Positions 6,274 through 16,639 of a stretch of 64,000 nucleotides of DNA are shown in pieces. The translations under genes were made by a program, and so were the position numbers. Origin of the DNA: Hyphomicrobium sp. (lineage in GTDB: Bacteria; Pseudomonadota; Alphaproteobacteria; Rhizobiales; Hyphomicrobiaceae). The first letter of the stretch is position 1; every line of letters starts with the position of its first letter. The notes below the pieces were generated by a model. That model did no database searches and was not told the DNA's origin. It was given only the letters and a program-made list of their open reading frames with translations. The DNA lies in NCBI GenBank assembly GCA_013141015.1, contig JABFRT010000043.1, positions 17,215 to 81,214 of the forward strand, in the 5' to 3' direction.

Positions 6274-7984
6274 AGACGTGAGCTTCCGCCTTTCCGCCTG
6301 CATGGGTGACTGCGCCGTAGCGTGCCGGTCCCACTTGGTCTGCAAATTTCCTGAGCGCACCCGACTGGTACATATTGGCCGGCGCTTTCCAGAGCTTGCG
6401 GCGGCGTTCCAGTTCCGTTGCGTCCACTTCGAGATCGATCACGCCGTTGTCGGCGTCGATGGTGATCATGTCGCCATCTTCGACGAGCGCGATTGGTCCG
6501 CAGACCGCGGCTTCGGGACCAACATGACCAATGCAGAATCCGCGCGTGCCGCCAGAAAAGCGGCCGTCGGTGATCAGCGCCACCTTGTCGCCAACGCCCT
6601 GGCCGTAAAGTGCTGCGGTCGTCGACAGCATCTCACGCATGCCCGGACCGCCCTTCGGCCCTTCGTAGCGGATGATGATGATGTCGCCGTCTTTGTATTG
6701 GCGGGCATCAACGGCAGCGAAGGCATCTTCTTCACAGTTGAAGCAGCGCGCCGGTCCGCGGAACTTGAGGGTCTTCATGCCCGCGACTTTGACAATCGCG
6801 CCTTCCGGCGCAAGCGTGCCCTTGAGGCCGACAACGCCACCCGTTGGCGTGATCGGGTTAGAGACCGGATAGACGACCTTCTGGTTGGTGTTGAACACCA
6901 CGCCTTCGAGATTCTGCGCAATCGTCTTGCCGGTAACGGTCAAGCAATCGCCATTGAGAACGCCGCCATCGAGCATCGCCTTCATGATCTGCGGTACGCC
7001 GCCGATATCGTAGACGTCCTTGGCGACATATTTGCCGCCCGGCTTGAGGTCGGCGATGTACGGCGTCTTCTTGAAGATTTCTGCAACGTCGAACAAATCA
7101 AAATCGATGCCGATTTCGTTGGCCATGGCCGGCAAGTGCAGCGCGGCGTTGGTCGAGCCGCCGGTGGCCGCCACGATCTTGGCCGCGTTCTCGAATGCGG
7201 CGCGCGTGCAGATATCGCGCGGACGGATGCCGTCTGCCAGCAAGCGCATGACGGCGCGGCCGCTTTCGACCGCAAACAGATCGCGGCTTTCGTACGGTGC
7301 AGGCGCACCGGCTGAACCCGGCAGCGCAAGGCCAATCGCTTCTGAAACGCAGGCCATCGTGTTGGCTGTAAACTGGCCGCCGCACGATCCCGCCGACGGG
7401 CAAGCGCCGCATTCCAGTTCGTGCAATTCCGCGTCTGACATCTTGCCGGCCGAGTGCATGCCGACGCCTTCGAACACGTCGACGACCGTCACGTCATGGC
7501 CCTTGAAGCGGCCCGGCAGAATCGATCCGCCATAGAGGAACACGCTCGGCACGTTCAATCGCAGCATCGACATCATGATGCCGGGCAAGCTCTTGTCGCA
7601 TCCCGCGATGCCGACGAGCGCGTCGTAGCAGTGGCCGCGCATTGTCAATTCAATCGAGTCGGCAATCACTTCGCGGCTGACCAGCGACGACTTCATGCCC
7701 TGGTGGCCCATGGCGATGCCGTCTGTCACGGTGATGGTGCAGAATTCACGCGGTGTGCCGCCAGCTTCCTTCACGCCCGTCTTGGCGGACTGTGCCTGGC
7801 GCATCAGCGAAATGTTGCAGGGGGCAGCTTCATTCCAACACGACGCGACACCAACGAACGGCTGGTGGATCTCGTGTTCGGTGAGGCCCATCGCATAATA
7901 ATACGAACGGTGCGGGGCGCGCGTTGGCCCTTCCGTCACGTGGCGGCTTGGTAGTTTTGATTTGTCGAACGTCTTGCCGTCCAT
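6260..7984 (-). CDS. ilvD: Dihydroxy-acid dehydratase
   Basis: Converts 2,3-dihydroxy-isovalerate or -methylvalerate to the 2-oxo acid in branched-chain amino-acid synthesis (EC 4.2.1.9). At 574 residues it has normal length. Motifs: [11 protein letters not shown] (C49 and C56), GCDKSLPG (C129, K131) and [19 protein letters not shown] (C201), the cysteines expected for the Fe-S cluster. The C-terminal part has [21 protein letters not shown]. The start at 7984 follows GAGGA at good spacing; an upstream in-frame ATG at 8032 adds 16 residues not typical of the family. Its 3' end overlaps the Sel1-like gene. Confidence 0.97.
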   Translation of the reverse strand: MDGKTFDKSKLPSRHVTEGPTRAPHRSYYYAMGLTEHEIHQPFVGVASCWNEAAPCNISLMRQAQSAKTGVKEAGGTPREFCTITVTDGIAMGHQGMKSSLVSREVIADSIELTMRGHCYDALVGIAGCDKSLPGIMMSMLRLNVPSVFLYGGSILPGRFKGHDVTVVDVFEGVGMHSAGKMSDAELHELECGACPSAGSCGGQFTANTMACVSEAIGLALPGSAGAPAPYESRDLFAVESGRAVMRLLADGIRPRDICTRAAFENAAKIVAATGGSTNAALHLPAMANEIGIDFDLFDVAEIFKKTPYIADLKPGGKYVAKDVYDIGGVPQIMKAMLDGGVLNGDCLTVTGKTIAQNLEGVVFNTNQKVVYPVSNPITPTGGVVGLKGTLAPEGAIVKVAGMKTLKFRGPARCFNCEEDAFAAVDARQYKDGDIIIIRYEGPKGGPGMREMLSTTAALYGQGVGDKVALITDGRFSGGTRGFCIGHVGPEAAVCGPIALVEDGDMITIDADNGVIDLEVDATELERRRKLWKAPANMYQSGALRKFADQVGPARYGAVTHAGGKAEAHVYADI

Positions 7985-8542
7985 AATATTCCTCGTCAGC
8001 TCCTGGACATCGCCGGGCGAAATACAATCCACTCAACCGGCGTCATACAGGTTGCTGATCCATCGCCCCGGCCAAAGGCGCCGCGTACTCTAAAAAGCTC
8101 TGTCGTCCAGCCTTCCGCACCCGCGCTCTGATTATTCAGGTGCGAGGACTTTGTGGCCCGAACGTGGCATTGCCGCCTCAAAGAGTTGCTTAACGGCCAC
8201 AAAACCACAACAACGTGCTTAGCCTTGCTTTTTCAACGCGCTTTGGCGCCATGAAACCGGCACCTGACACGTTGTCGTCAGCTCACACGCGTATTGCGCG
8301 CTGAGTGCTGCCCGCTTGCCGGACGATGACCCAAGACTTCGGCGCTGAGTGGGCTCGACTTAGGCGTGACAGGGGCATGTTGACGGCATTTCGAACCAAT
8401 TTGCGTCACAGATCGACGGATCGTTTACCAGGCAGGCTGGGGTGTGCTTGGCCGCGCAATTCTTCACTGCATGAAATGGCGGCATCCGGCATATGATGCG
8501 TACAAAATCATAATCGCTGCCAAAAACACTGAGAGGGACCGC
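7985..8542. other. Divergent intergenic region ilvD / DUF898 gene
   Basis: 558 bases without a supported gene. It must hold the promoters of leftward ilvD and of the rightward gene at 8543. Several short frames are open but show no ribosome-binding site or recognisable product. No tRNA, terminator or known riboswitch was recognised; an attenuator for ilvD was looked for and not seen. Confidence 0.4.
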
Positions 8543-9886
8543 ATGCACAGTATTCTCCAAGCCGCCGGTCCGGGGACTGATCAGCCTGAACCCATCGACA
8601 TCCGGTTTGATGGCAGCAGCGGGCGCATGATCGGCCTCGGCTTCATCAATGGCGTGCTGAAAATTCTGACCCTCGGCCTCTACTCGTTCTGGGCCAAGAC
8701 CGAAGTGCGCCGCCGCATCTGGGCGGCCACCCGTCTCAATGGCGAGCCTGTCGCTTACACGGGAACCGGCAAGGAACTGTTGCTCGGATTTCTGATCGTG
8801 TTCGGCGTTGTCGTGATCCCGGTTATGCTGTCGGGCGTTGCCGTCAGCTTGTTGTTTGCCGGCAGCAAGGAGGCGCTTGGGTTGTATCAGGGCGTGCTCT
8901 ACATCGCCTTCTTTCTACTCGTTGGCAACGCCATCTATCGCGCCCAGCGCTATCGCCTGAGCCGCACCGAGTGGCGTGGCATCCGCGGCGGCCTGGATGG
9001 CAGCCCGGGCCGCTATGGCTGGATGTATTTCTGGACGTTGGCTGCCCCCTTCACGGCGGCAGCGGTATTGGCTGGCATCGTGGCCTGGGCCACAGCACCC
9101 GCCGTCGGCGGCGCGATTATGCTGCTTGGAATGCTCGGCATGCTTTGGGTGCTGCCCTGGCGCGCCAACAAACTGCAGGCGGCGATCACCAACGACATGC
9201 GCTTTGGCGACCGGCCTTTGACCTACAGCGGCACCGCCGGCCCGCTCTATAAGCGCTACCTGTTCGCGTGGGGCGGCAACGCTTTGATCTTTGCCGCAGC
9301 GCTAGGGGCGACCGGCGCTTACCTGATGCAGGAAGACCGTTACATCAATTGGTTCGTTCTCAAAATCCCGCCCGCCCTTGTTGAACTGGCGCCGCTTGCT
9401 GCGATCTGGGTCTTAACACTGATCGCCAGCGCCGTTGTGACCTCGTGGTATCGCGCCATGCAAATGAACCACTTCGCCGGCCACACCCACTTCGAAGGCG
9501 CGACCTTCCGCGGCGAAGCGACCGGGCGCAGCCTGATGTGGCTGGTCTTGTCCAATTGGCTGCTGTCGATTGGTGGTCTGCTCGCCGCCTTGGCGATTGG
9601 CGGAACGCTCATTTTTGCATTCGGGACTGCACCAAGAGAAGTCATCGATGAAGTGGCAGCGCCAGACCGGGCCGCAGGCCTTCTCAACCTGCTGTTGATC
9701 ATGCCGCCCATTATCATCATGACCACCCTTACCGCCACGTTTGCGCAATTCCGCTCGGCGCGCTATTTTCTGTCGCGCTTGAAACTTGATGGGCCGGTAG
9801 CCCTCGGCGCCATTCTGCAAGGGGCGCACAAGCGCCCAGCGCGCGGCGAAGGCTTGGCACAGGTGTTTGATATCGATGCCTTCTAA
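8543..9886 (+). CDS. DUF898 (YjgN-family) multispanning membrane protein
   Basis: The product has 447 residues. The N-terminal block with RFDGSSGRMIGLGFIN and LTLGLYSFWAKTEVRRRIW is characteristic of DUF898, and the motif returns in the second half (TYSGTAGPLYKRYLFAWGG). At least eight hydrophobic segments are visible, for example LLLGFLIVFGVVVIPVML and AAPFTAAAVLAGIVAWAT. Function of the family is unknown. The start at 8543 follows GAGAGGG. The stop overlaps the start of the M48 peptidase gene by 11 bases, so the two are co-translated and probably work together in the inner membrane. Confidence 0.88.
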   Translation: MHSILQAAGPGTDQPEPIDIRFDGSSGRMIGLGFINGVLKILTLGLYSFWAKTEVRRRIWAATRLNGEPVAYTGTGKELLLGFLIVFGVVVIPVMLSGVAVSLLFAGSKEALGLYQGVLYIAFFLLVGNAIYRAQRYRLSRTEWRGIRGGLDGSPGRYGWMYFWTLAAPFTAAAVLAGIVAWATAPAVGGAIMLLGMLGMLWVLPWRANKLQAAITNDMRFGDRPLTYSGTAGPLYKRYLFAWGGNALIFAAALGATGAYLMQEDRYINWFVLKIPPALVELAPLAAIWVLTLIASAVVTSWYRAMQMNHFAGHTHFEGATFRGEATGRSLMWLVLSNWLLSIGGLLAALAIGGTLIFAFGTAPREVIDEVAAPDRAAGLLNLLLIMPPIIIMTTLTATFAQFRSARYFLSRLKLDGPVALGAILQGAHKRPARGEGLAQVFDIDAF

Positions 9887-11015
9887 TTCAACGGCCACCT
9901 ACGGCCGGTTCAGCGACGGGCGTTCGGCGAGTGCCCGCGACGCGAGCGTCAATCTCGGCTTGTCGGGCGTCGAGATCCGGCTCACGTCACCTGATCAGCA
10001 AATGATCTGGCAATACGACACGCTGAAAGCTGCCGAGCCGGTCCGCACGCACGCGATTGATGTGCTGCTCACCTCGACAAGCCAGCCCGGCGCGTCGGTG
10101 TTCGTGCCCAGCCCCGATTTCGCGCGCAATCTTCGTCTGAGCGCCCCGCACCTGACCGCGCGCGCCGAACGCTGGCGCCATGCCCGCCCGTGGGTGTTTG
10201 GGTCGCTTGCGGCCATGGGCTTCGTCGCGCTGATCTATGCCGCCGGATGGAGCCCAATCCGCTCGATGGCCGGCGTGCTACCGCAAAGCTGGCGCGAGCG
10301 GCTGGGCGAAAGCGCGGTCGCCTCGATGACTGAAGGCCACAAGCTGTGCGCGTCGCCGGCCGGCGTTGCGGCGATGGAAAAACTCTCGCTGCGGCTGTCG
10401 AAGGCTGCAGGCGCCAGCACGCCCTACAAGGTTGCGATCTATGACTGGCCGCTGCTCAACGCTTTCGCGGTGCCGGGTGGCCAGGTCGTCATGACCAAGG
10501 GGCTTATCGAAAAAGCCGGCAGCCCGGATGAAGTGGCCGGCGTTCTGGCCCACGAGATCGGCCACGGCATCGAACTGCATCCCGAGACCGGTATCATTCG
10601 CGCCATCGGTCTTGCCGCCGCCGTCGAGCTGATGATGGGCGGATCGGGTGGCGCACTTGCGAACATGGGATTGCTGTTAGCGCAGCTTGGCTACACGCGC
10701 ACTGCCGAGCACGAAGCCGACCTGCAGGCCATCACGCTTTTGAAAAACGCCGCCATATCCAACAAGGGGCTCGGTGATTTCTTCAAACGCGTCGAGACGA
10801 TCGAAGACGAAGACAAGGTCACCAAAACCTTGAAGCCGTTCGATTTGTTGCGCACGCACCCACCGACCGCCGAGCGTGAAAAGCTGGTGCGCAACCAGAA
10901 AGACTATCCGTCAACGCCAGCGCTGGATGAAGCGAGCTGGCAAGAGCTCAAACGCGTCTGCACAATTACCAAGGACCCGGCGAAAGACGCTGGTGTTGAT
11001 GGCGCGCCTCTTTAG
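9876..11015 (+). CDS. M48-family zinc metallopeptidase, membrane-anchored
   Basis: The product has 379 residues. An N-terminal soluble domain (1-105) precedes one membrane segment (about 106-125, WVFGSLAAMGFVALIYAAGW). The peptidase domain follows, with the zinc motif HEIGH (226-230) and a downstream EHEAD that supplies the third ligand. The M48 arrangement with the catalytic side probably in the periplasm resembles BepA/LoiP-like quality-control proteases. The ATG at 9876 lies inside the 3' end of the DUF898 gene (11-base overlap), indicating translational coupling; a TTG nine bases earlier is possible but less likely. Membrane-protein turnover together with the DUF898 protein is inferred. 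Confidence 0.88.
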   Translation: MPSNSTATYGRFSDGRSASARDASVNLGLSGVEIRLTSPDQQMIWQYDTLKAAEPVRTHAIDVLLTSTSQPGASVFVPSPDFARNLRLSAPHLTARAERWRHARPWVFGSLAAMGFVALIYAAGWSPIRSMAGVLPQSWRERLGESAVASMTEGHKLCASPAGVAAMEKLSLRLSKAAGASTPYKVAIYDWPLLNAFAVPGGQVVMTKGLIEKAGSPDEVAGVLAHEIGHGIELHPETGIIRAIGLAAAVELMMGGSGGALANMGLLLAQLGYTRTAEHEADLQAITLLKNAAISNKGLGDFFKRVETIEDEDKVTKTLKPFDLLRTHPPTAEREKLVRNQKDYPSTPALDEASWQELKRVCTITKDPAKDAGVDGAPL

Positions 11016-11258
11016 CGCCTTTCAACTGGCCTTGTGAACTGGCCCGGCCAACAGCCGCGGCTATTCAATTGCTGTTGCAACGGGCAAGTGTTTTCCCGGC
11101 AAAAGCGGGCATGAACACACGGCCGCCACAACTCGCCAGATCTTGGCCAGATTGTCATGCTTACTGGCAAATGCCGGAAGATGCCGGTCAGTGCCCGCGG
11201 GGGTGCTTGGGCCCCTCGGGGCACCTTGAGACGGAACGGCTCTAGGACGGAACGCACT

Positions 11259-12098
11259 ATGAAACGACTTCTCTTGCAAGCCTTCATCGTCATGACTGCG
11301 GTTAGCGCTTACATCGGCGCGCCGTTCGTGACCGCGTGGTCGATCCGCGAAGCCGTTCGCGACGGCAATTCGGCCTATCTCGAACGGGCCATCGATTGGC
11401 CAAGCGTGCGCGAAACCTTGAAGCCAACGCTCAGCCGCATCGCCCTCAACCTGCCCGACCCCGAGGCCGCCACGCCGCAGCCAAAGCCCGGCCTCTGGCA
11501 GCGTGCCAAAGCCTATTGGGGCGCGGGCGCCGTCAACCGCGCCATCGACGGTTACATCACGCCCGAAGGCTTGCCGCAGCTGTTCGCGCTGCGCAAAACC
11601 TATCGCGACTACACCGGCGCTATCGACGACAGCAAGACGCTGCCGGTAACAGAGCGCATCAAGCGGGCTTGGTCGCGCGTCAAGCGCGCCGAGTTCACCA
11701 GCCTCACCACCTTCGAAGTCGATATGGCCGACAAGCAGGATGAAAACCGCATCTATCTCGGCCGCCTCGCCTTGACCAGCTCGGGTTGGATGCTCAAAGA
11801 ACTGCGCGTCAAAATGCTGACGACGGCGGCGAACGGCACACAACAGCTGTTAAGCGATACGACAACCGGCCCGGCAGCCTTCGCCGACCCGATGGGACAC
11901 GCTGCCCCTTCGCGCGGTTGGACCACCGGGTTCATCTCGCGCGCTGAAGCGTCTCAGCCCGCCTCGTCCACTGCGGCACCAAGCAAGCCGAGCCTATGGC
12001 AACGCGCCAAGGCCTTCGCCCGCGGCGAACCCTTACCGCAACAGACGACAGCAGCAATCGAGCCGCCCTTTGCCGAATCCGGCCGCGGCGACCGGTAG
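11259..12098 (+). CDS. DUF2939 family protein
   Basis: The product has 279 residues with an N-terminal hydrophobic segment (MKRLLLQAFIVMTAVSAYIG) that acts as signal or anchor. SIREAVRDGNSAYLERAIDWPSV is the usual DUF2939 core (residues about 27-50): a pattern in which a gene-dosage-like helix is followed by a basic and tryptophan-containing stretch. A second helical region contains AYWGAGAVNRAIDGYITPEGL. The C-terminal 70 residues are low in complexity. Start at 11259 after AGGACGG. Function unknown; the preceding M48 gene is 243 bases away on the same strand. Confidence 0.75.
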   Translation: MKRLLLQAFIVMTAVSAYIGAPFVTAWSIREAVRDGNSAYLERAIDWPSVRETLKPTLSRIALNLPDPEAATPQPKPGLWQRAKAYWGAGAVNRAIDGYITPEGLPQLFALRKTYRDYTGAIDDSKTLPVTERIKRAWSRVKRAEFTSLTTFEVDMADKQDENRIYLGRLALTSSGWMLKELRVKMLTTAANGTQQLLSDTTTGPAAFADPMGHAAPSRGWTTGFISRAEASQPASSTAAPSKPSLWQRAKAFARGEPLPQQTTAAIEPPFAESGRGDR

Positions 12099-12114
12099 TG
12101 CGTGTTCATCCGTT

Positions 12115-12262
12115 CGGAATCGGATGCGGTATCCTTCTCCCTTGGGGAGAAGGTGCCACGAAGTGGCGGATGAGGGGCTAGTCTCAGCACCATTGTCGCG
12201 GGAAGCCCCTCACCTGTCCCTTCGGGACATCCTCTCCCTAGGGGAGAGGTAAGGCGAACCGA
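12115..12262. repeat. Palindromic intergenic repeat between the 3' ends of two genes
   Basis: Two inverted blocks, one with CTTCTCCCTTGGGGAGAAGGTG and GATGAGGGGCT and one with AGCCCCTCACC and CTCTCCCTAGGGGAGAGG, form a long imperfect inverted repeat in which each block is itself a small palindrome. It lies between the convergent DUF2939 and valS genes. This type is common between genes in alphaproteobacteria (established observation). It may help end both transcripts, but no T-run follows. Confidence 0.7.
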
Positions 12263-12307
12263 GTTCCGAATGACCGGAGCATGTTCTCGTCAACGCGCAC
12301 TAGCGGG

Positions 12308-15300
12308 TCACCCCAACCGGCTGAGAGCGGCTGAGAAGCGTTTGATCTCAGCTTCGAGTTCTGCCTTGCGTGCCTTGGCCTCAGTAATCGCCTCTTCCTT
12401 GGCGCGCTCCATGAACGACGGGTTGGTCAGCTTGGCGTCCATTTTCGCGAGATCGCTTTTGGCGGCGGTGATGGCCTTTTCGAGACGGAATTTTTCAGCG
12501 CTCATATCGATGATGCCGGTCAACGGCAATGCGGCCGTCGTCTCGCCCGTGACGATCAAGGCCGCCGCCTTCGGCGCGGTTGCCTCGAACGTGATCGCAT
12601 CCAAACGGGCGAGCCGCTTGATGGTGTCCTCGTTACGCAGCGCGCACTCGCGCATCGCGTTGTCGGCACCGACCAGAACGAGCGGTATTTTGGCGCCCGC
12701 GGGCACACTCATCTCAGTCCGCACCGAACGGATTTCAGACACTAGGCGCACGATCCAGTTGATTTCATCGACCGCCTTTTGATCGACCAGACCATCAAGC
12801 ACGGGCCACTCGCTCAGGCACAGCATCGAGCGGCGCGCCACGCCGTGCGCGACCATATGGGCCCACAGCTCTTCGGTGATGAACGGCATGAACGGATGCA
12901 GGATCTTCAAAATCTGATCGAGCACCCAGGCCGTCACTGCGCGCGTCTCGGCTTTGGCGTCTTCTTCATCGCCCGCCAACAGCGGCTTGATCAGCTCGAC
13001 GTACCAATCGCAGAATTGACCCCACACGAATTCATAAGCCGTGATCGCGGCTTCGTTGAACTTGTAGGCTTCGATTGACGCCGTCACCGCCTTCACGGCC
13101 GTTTCGGTTTCGCCGATGATCCACTTGTTGATCGTTTGCTCGACCTTGCGCGGATCAAAGTCCTGCTGGCGCACGCACTCGTTCATTTCGGCAAAGCGTG
13201 CCGCGTTCCAGATCTTGGTCGCGAAGTTGCGATAGCCTTCAACGCGGTCCATCGACAGCTTGACGTCGGAGCCTTGAGCGGCCATTGCCGCCATCGTGAA
13301 GCGCAGCGCGTCGGTGCCGTAGGCCTTGATGCCTTCGGGGTAATCCTTGCGGACTTCCTTTTCGATTTTGTTGGCCTGTTCTTTGTTCAAGCCCGCGATG
13401 CGTTTGGCGACCAGCGCGTCAACGCCGATGCCGTCGATCACGTCGAGCGGATCGATGACGTTGCCGCGCGATTTCGACATCTTGTGACCCTGGCCGTCGC
13501 GCACGAGACCGTGGATGTAGACATCCTTGAACGGCACATCATGCATGAAGTGCTCGCCCATCATCATCATGCGGGCGACCCAGAAGAAGATGATGTCGAA
13601 ACCCGTGACGAGCGCCGCCGTCGGATAGTATTTTTTGAGTTCAGCCGTATCGTCCGGCCACCCAAGCGTCGAGAACGGCCACAAGGCGGACGAGAACCAC
13701 GTGTCGAGCACGTCTTCGTCGCGCTGGAGATCGAGACCAACGGGCGACTTCAGCAAATCGTTCAAGTCCTCAACAGATTTGAACACCGCTCCCTTTTGGC
13801 CCGCAGTCCTTCGGAAAAACTCGATCGCTTGCTTCGTCGCAGCATCTTCATCTTCCGCAACGAAAAAACAACGATCCTCAGGGTTTCCAAAATACCACGC
13901 CGGGATCTGATGCCCCCACCACAGCTGGCGTGACACGCACCACGGCTGAATGTTTTCAAGCCAGCGATAGTAATCGTTTGCGAACCGCTCCGGCACGAAG
14001 CGCGTCTTGCCATCCTTGACCGCTTTGAGCGCAGGCTTCGCAAGCTCAACCGCATTCACGTACCACTGGTCCGTCAGCCACGGCTCAATCACCACGCCCG
14101 AGCGGTCGCCGTGCGGAACCGTGTGCGTGGTCGGCTCGATCTTTTCGAGAAGTCCCTGTGAGTGAAGCATGACCAGAACAGCTCTTCTCACGTAGAAGCG
14201 ATCTCGCCCATCGAAGGACTCGATTGTGTCTGCGAGTTCTTTTTGGCTAGCAACCTTCAAGGATTCCAGTATTGGCTTTCGCCATTCTGCTCGCTCCGTG
14301 TCACCCTGAATTGCAAGTTGTCGCAAAACAATGTTTCCAGTCACAGATTGTACGAATCTTAAATCTGCAAGCAGATCGACGTTCGCCTCCGCATCGAGAA
14401 TATTGATCGGCGGGCCCATCTCTTTGAGATGGCGCTTGCCGACTTCGAAGTCGTTGAAGTCATGCGCGGGCGTGATCTTGACCGCGCCCGTGCCCTTGGC
14501 CGGATCGGAATAGTCGTCCGCGACAATCGGAATCTCGCGCCCGACCAGCGGCAGGCGCACTTTCGCGCCCGCTTTCACCAGCGCCGCATAGCGCTCATCC
14601 TCGGGATGCACGGCAACGCCGGTATCGCCGAGCATCGTTTCAGGCCGCGTGGTCGCGACGACGATGTAATCCTTGTCGTAGCCTTTGACCTTCGCCGCCA
14701 GCGGATAGCGGAAATAGTACATATGCCCGCTCGGGTCTTTGGCCAGAACCTTGGCGAGCGCCGCTTCATCAAACGGCTTCTCAGCATCGCCCGACGCCCA
14801 TGCGAATGAGCCGCGCTTTTCCATTGGCACGACTTCGAGGTCCGAAATTGCCGTCTGGAATTTCGGGTCCCAGTTCACGAGGCGCTTGTCTTTGTAGATC
14901 AGGCCTGCCCGATGCAGTTCGACGAACACCTTGACGACGGCTTTCGAAAGCCCCTCATCCATCGTGAAGCGCTCGCGGCTCCAATCGCACGACGCACCGA
15001 GCCGCTTCAGCTGATTGACAATCGTGCCGCCGCTTTCGGCTTTCCAGGTCCAAACTTTTTCGAGGAATTTTTCGCGCCCGATGTCGCGGCGGCCCGGCTC
15101 TCCGTTGGCGGCCATCTGCCGTTCAACCACCATCTGCGTGGCGATGCCTGCATGATCGGTGCCTGGCTGCCAGAGCACGTCGCGCCCGCGCATCCGCTCA
15201 AAGCGCACCAGCACGTCCTGCAACGTGTTGTTCAACGCGTGGCCCATATGCAGTGAGCCGGTCACGTTCGGCGGCGGGATGACAATCGCATACGGCGCGT

Positions 15301-15406
15301 TTTTGCCGCCACTGGCCGCACGGCCAGCTTTGAAGGCCTCGGCCTTTTCCCATTCGGAATGGATACGCGGCTCGATCTCGGCCGGCTGGAAAGTCTTTTC
15401 AAGCAT
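12308..15406 (-). CDS. valS: Valyl-tRNA synthetase
   Basis: Class I synthetase that charges tRNA-Val (EC 6.1.1.9); 1032 residues. PPPNVTGSLHMGHALN (HIGH box at 53-56) and GHKMSKSRGN (KMSKS) are present, with the CP1 editing domain between them and a C-terminal coiled-coil arm rich in Lys, Glu and Ala. In the editing region, residues about 336-395 contain a segment (from DLLADLRF to ADTIESFDGR) that is longer than I recall for relatives and looks more AT-rich (14205-14390). The start at 15406 (MLEKTFQPAE) is chosen by family convention; there is no clear ribosome-binding site, and an ATG 11 codons upstream is possible. Confidence 0.95.
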   Translation of the reverse strand: MLEKTFQPAEIEPRIHSEWEKAEAFKAGRAASGGKNAPYAIVIPPPNVTGSLHMGHALNNTLQDVLVRFERMRGRDVLWQPGTDHAGIATQMVVERQMAANGEPGRRDIGREKFLEKVWTWKAESGGTIVNQLKRLGASCDWSRERFTMDEGLSKAVVKVFVELHRAGLIYKDKRLVNWDPKFQTAISDLEVVPMEKRGSFAWASGDAEKPFDEAALAKVLAKDPSGHMYYFRYPLAAKVKGYDKDYIVVATTRPETMLGDTGVAVHPEDERYAALVKAGAKVRLPLVGREIPIVADDYSDPAKGTGAVKITPAHDFNDFEVGKRHLKEMGPPINILDAEANVDLLADLRFVQSVTGNIVLRQLAIQGDTERAEWRKPILESLKVASQKELADTIESFDGRDRFYVRRAVLVMLHSQGLLEKIEPTTHTVPHGDRSGVVIEPWLTDQWYVNAVELAKPALKAVKDGKTRFVPERFANDYYRWLENIQPWCVSRQLWWGHQIPAWYFGNPEDRCFFVAEDEDAATKQAIEFFRRTAGQKGAVFKSVEDLNDLLKSPVGLDLQRDEDVLDTWFSSALWPFSTLGWPDDTAELKKYYPTAALVTGFDIIFFWVARMMMMGEHFMHDVPFKDVYIHGLVRDGQGHKMSKSRGNVIDPLDVIDGIGVDALVAKRIAGLNKEQANKIEKEVRKDYPEGIKAYGTDALRFTMAAMAAQGSDVKLSMDRVEGYRNFATKIWNAARFAEMNECVRQQDFDPRKVEQTINKWIIGETETAVKAVTASIEAYKFNEAAITAYEFVWGQFCDWYVELIKPLLAGDEEDAKAETRAVTAWVLDQILKILHPFMPFITEELWAHMVAHGVARRSMLCLSEWPVLDGLVDQKAVDEINWIVRLVSEIRSVRTEMSVPAGAKIPLVLVGADNAMRECALRNEDTIKRLARLDAITFEATAPKAAALIVTGETTAALPLTGIIDMSAEKFRLEKAITAAKSDLAKMDAKLTNPSFMERAKEEAITEAKARKAELEAEIKRFSAALSRLG

Positions 15407-15541
15407 GGAGGTAATGCATGGGGATGGGGGTTCGCTCATAACCGGTGTGATGCACCGGTCGTAAGGCTCCCCTTCCCCAGCTGTCAACCGGCGTGCGGCG
15501 GCGGGCATCGATCGCCGCACACGCTGGCTTGAACGCGCCCC

Positions 15542-16306
15542 TTACTTGCGGCGGTCGGGCGGCGAACCGGCTGGCGGGAAATCGTCGCCAGCTTCGCTGC
15601 GCAGAGCCTTTTCGACGATTTTCGGCATGTTGTCCGTCAACCACTGCTTGAGGATGGGGCGCAACAGCTGGGCTGCCGCATCTTCAAGACCGCCGGGTGT
15701 GGCATCGGCTGCGGGCGGCTGAGGTTGTGGGCGCAACGGCGGCGGCTGCGGGGCGACGGCTTGCACTTGCTGCACGGGCTGAGGCGGGGCCGGCGGCGGC
15801 GCGACCGGTTTGGGCGTATTCGCCTGCCGGGTCATCTCGCCCATGCGGTTGAGGCGCGCATCGAAGAATGACGGCATCTCGCGTTTGACCGGTGCGTTCT
15901 CAGCGGCGATTTTTTCGACCGGATCGATGGGCGGTTCGGGCTGTGCGGCTTGACTTCTCACCGGCTGAGCAGGTGGTTCGATCATGCGTCCGCCCGCTGG
16001 CTCAAAACGGATGACCGTGCGCGACCGGTCGGGCTCGGCCGCATGCGATGGTTTCAACGCGTCACTGAGGCGGCCAAACAGATTGTTCGGCTTGTCTGAA
16101 TGATTGTGAAAATGACCGGGCTTGAAGATTGCCGGGAGTTCGAATTCAGCATGCTCTTCCACCTGGGCAGCCTGACGCCCATGCATGGCATTCATGGGGC
16201 TTGATGGCCCCTGCCGCACACTGCCGTTATCATCAGCGATGGATGTGCGGATCGATGACAGCAGATCCTCGACCGTGTGGTGGTTCGCCCCATTTGTCGT
16301 TGTCAT
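15542..16306 (-). CDS. PopZ-like DUF2497 protein, copy 1
   Basis: The product has 254 residues. The N-terminal helix (HHTVEDLLSSIRTSIADDNG) and the C-terminal helices (AQLLRPILKQWLTDNMPKIVEKALR) match the two conserved parts of PopZ/DUF2497 proteins, separated by a proline/glutamine-rich disordered middle. In Caulobacter PopZ makes a polar matrix that anchors ParB and other cell-cycle proteins. Its location next to valS is typical of the family. The N-terminus departs from the usual EDILASIRKIIAEDP, which the neighbouring copy keeps, so this copy may have diverged. Start at 16306 after GAGGAAG. Confidence 0.8.
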   Translation of the reverse strand: MTTTNGANHHTVEDLLSSIRTSIADDNGSVRQGPSSPMNAMHGRQAAQVEEHAEFELPAIFKPGHFHNHSDKPNNLFGRLSDALKPSHAAEPDRSRTVIRFEPAGGRMIEPPAQPVRSQAAQPEPPIDPVEKIAAENAPVKREMPSFFDARLNRMGEMTRQANTPKPVAPPPAPPQPVQQVQAVAPQPPPLRPQPQPPAADATPGGLEDAAAQLLRPILKQWLTDNMPKIVEKALRSEAGDDFPPAGSPPDRRK

Positions 16307-16568
16307 GACGCTTCCTCTTTCTGCGTACGAAATGAAAATTCGCAGAACCGCGCCGGCACCCCGTTATTTGCCCTGTCCGGTTCGTCGTAGCGGGCACCCC
16401 GAAAAATTCGCGCATCCCAACGCATCTCGGACCACCGATGACCGCACGACCTCTCGTCCAACCCCGCAGCTGAAAAAGAATTTTTCGCGCACGGTGTTGT
16501 AATGCAGCCAATCCGCGGCAGACTTGTGGCGAACGCGGCGAAATAGCGCAAAAATGTAATAAAAATGC

Positions 16569-16598
16569 AAAAGCGGCGAGATGATCCCGCCGCTTTTT
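16569..16598 (-). terminator. Rho-independent terminator between the two PopZ-like genes
   Basis: AAAAGCGGCG pairs with CGCCGCTTTT around a loop of about 9 bases, and T-rich sequence follows on both strands. It lies 42 bases after the stop of the leftward gene at 16640, so it most likely ends that transcript; the rest of 16307-16639 would hold the promoter of copy 1. Confidence 0.75.
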
Positions 16599-16639
16599 GA
16601 AGTTCAAATTGAGTAGAAGTCTTGTCGTCAGCGTGACGA

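Noticed and set aside
6167..7315. 382-residue plus-strand frame
   Set aside because: Antisense to ilvD and the Sel1-like gene; ilvD conservation explains the sequence.
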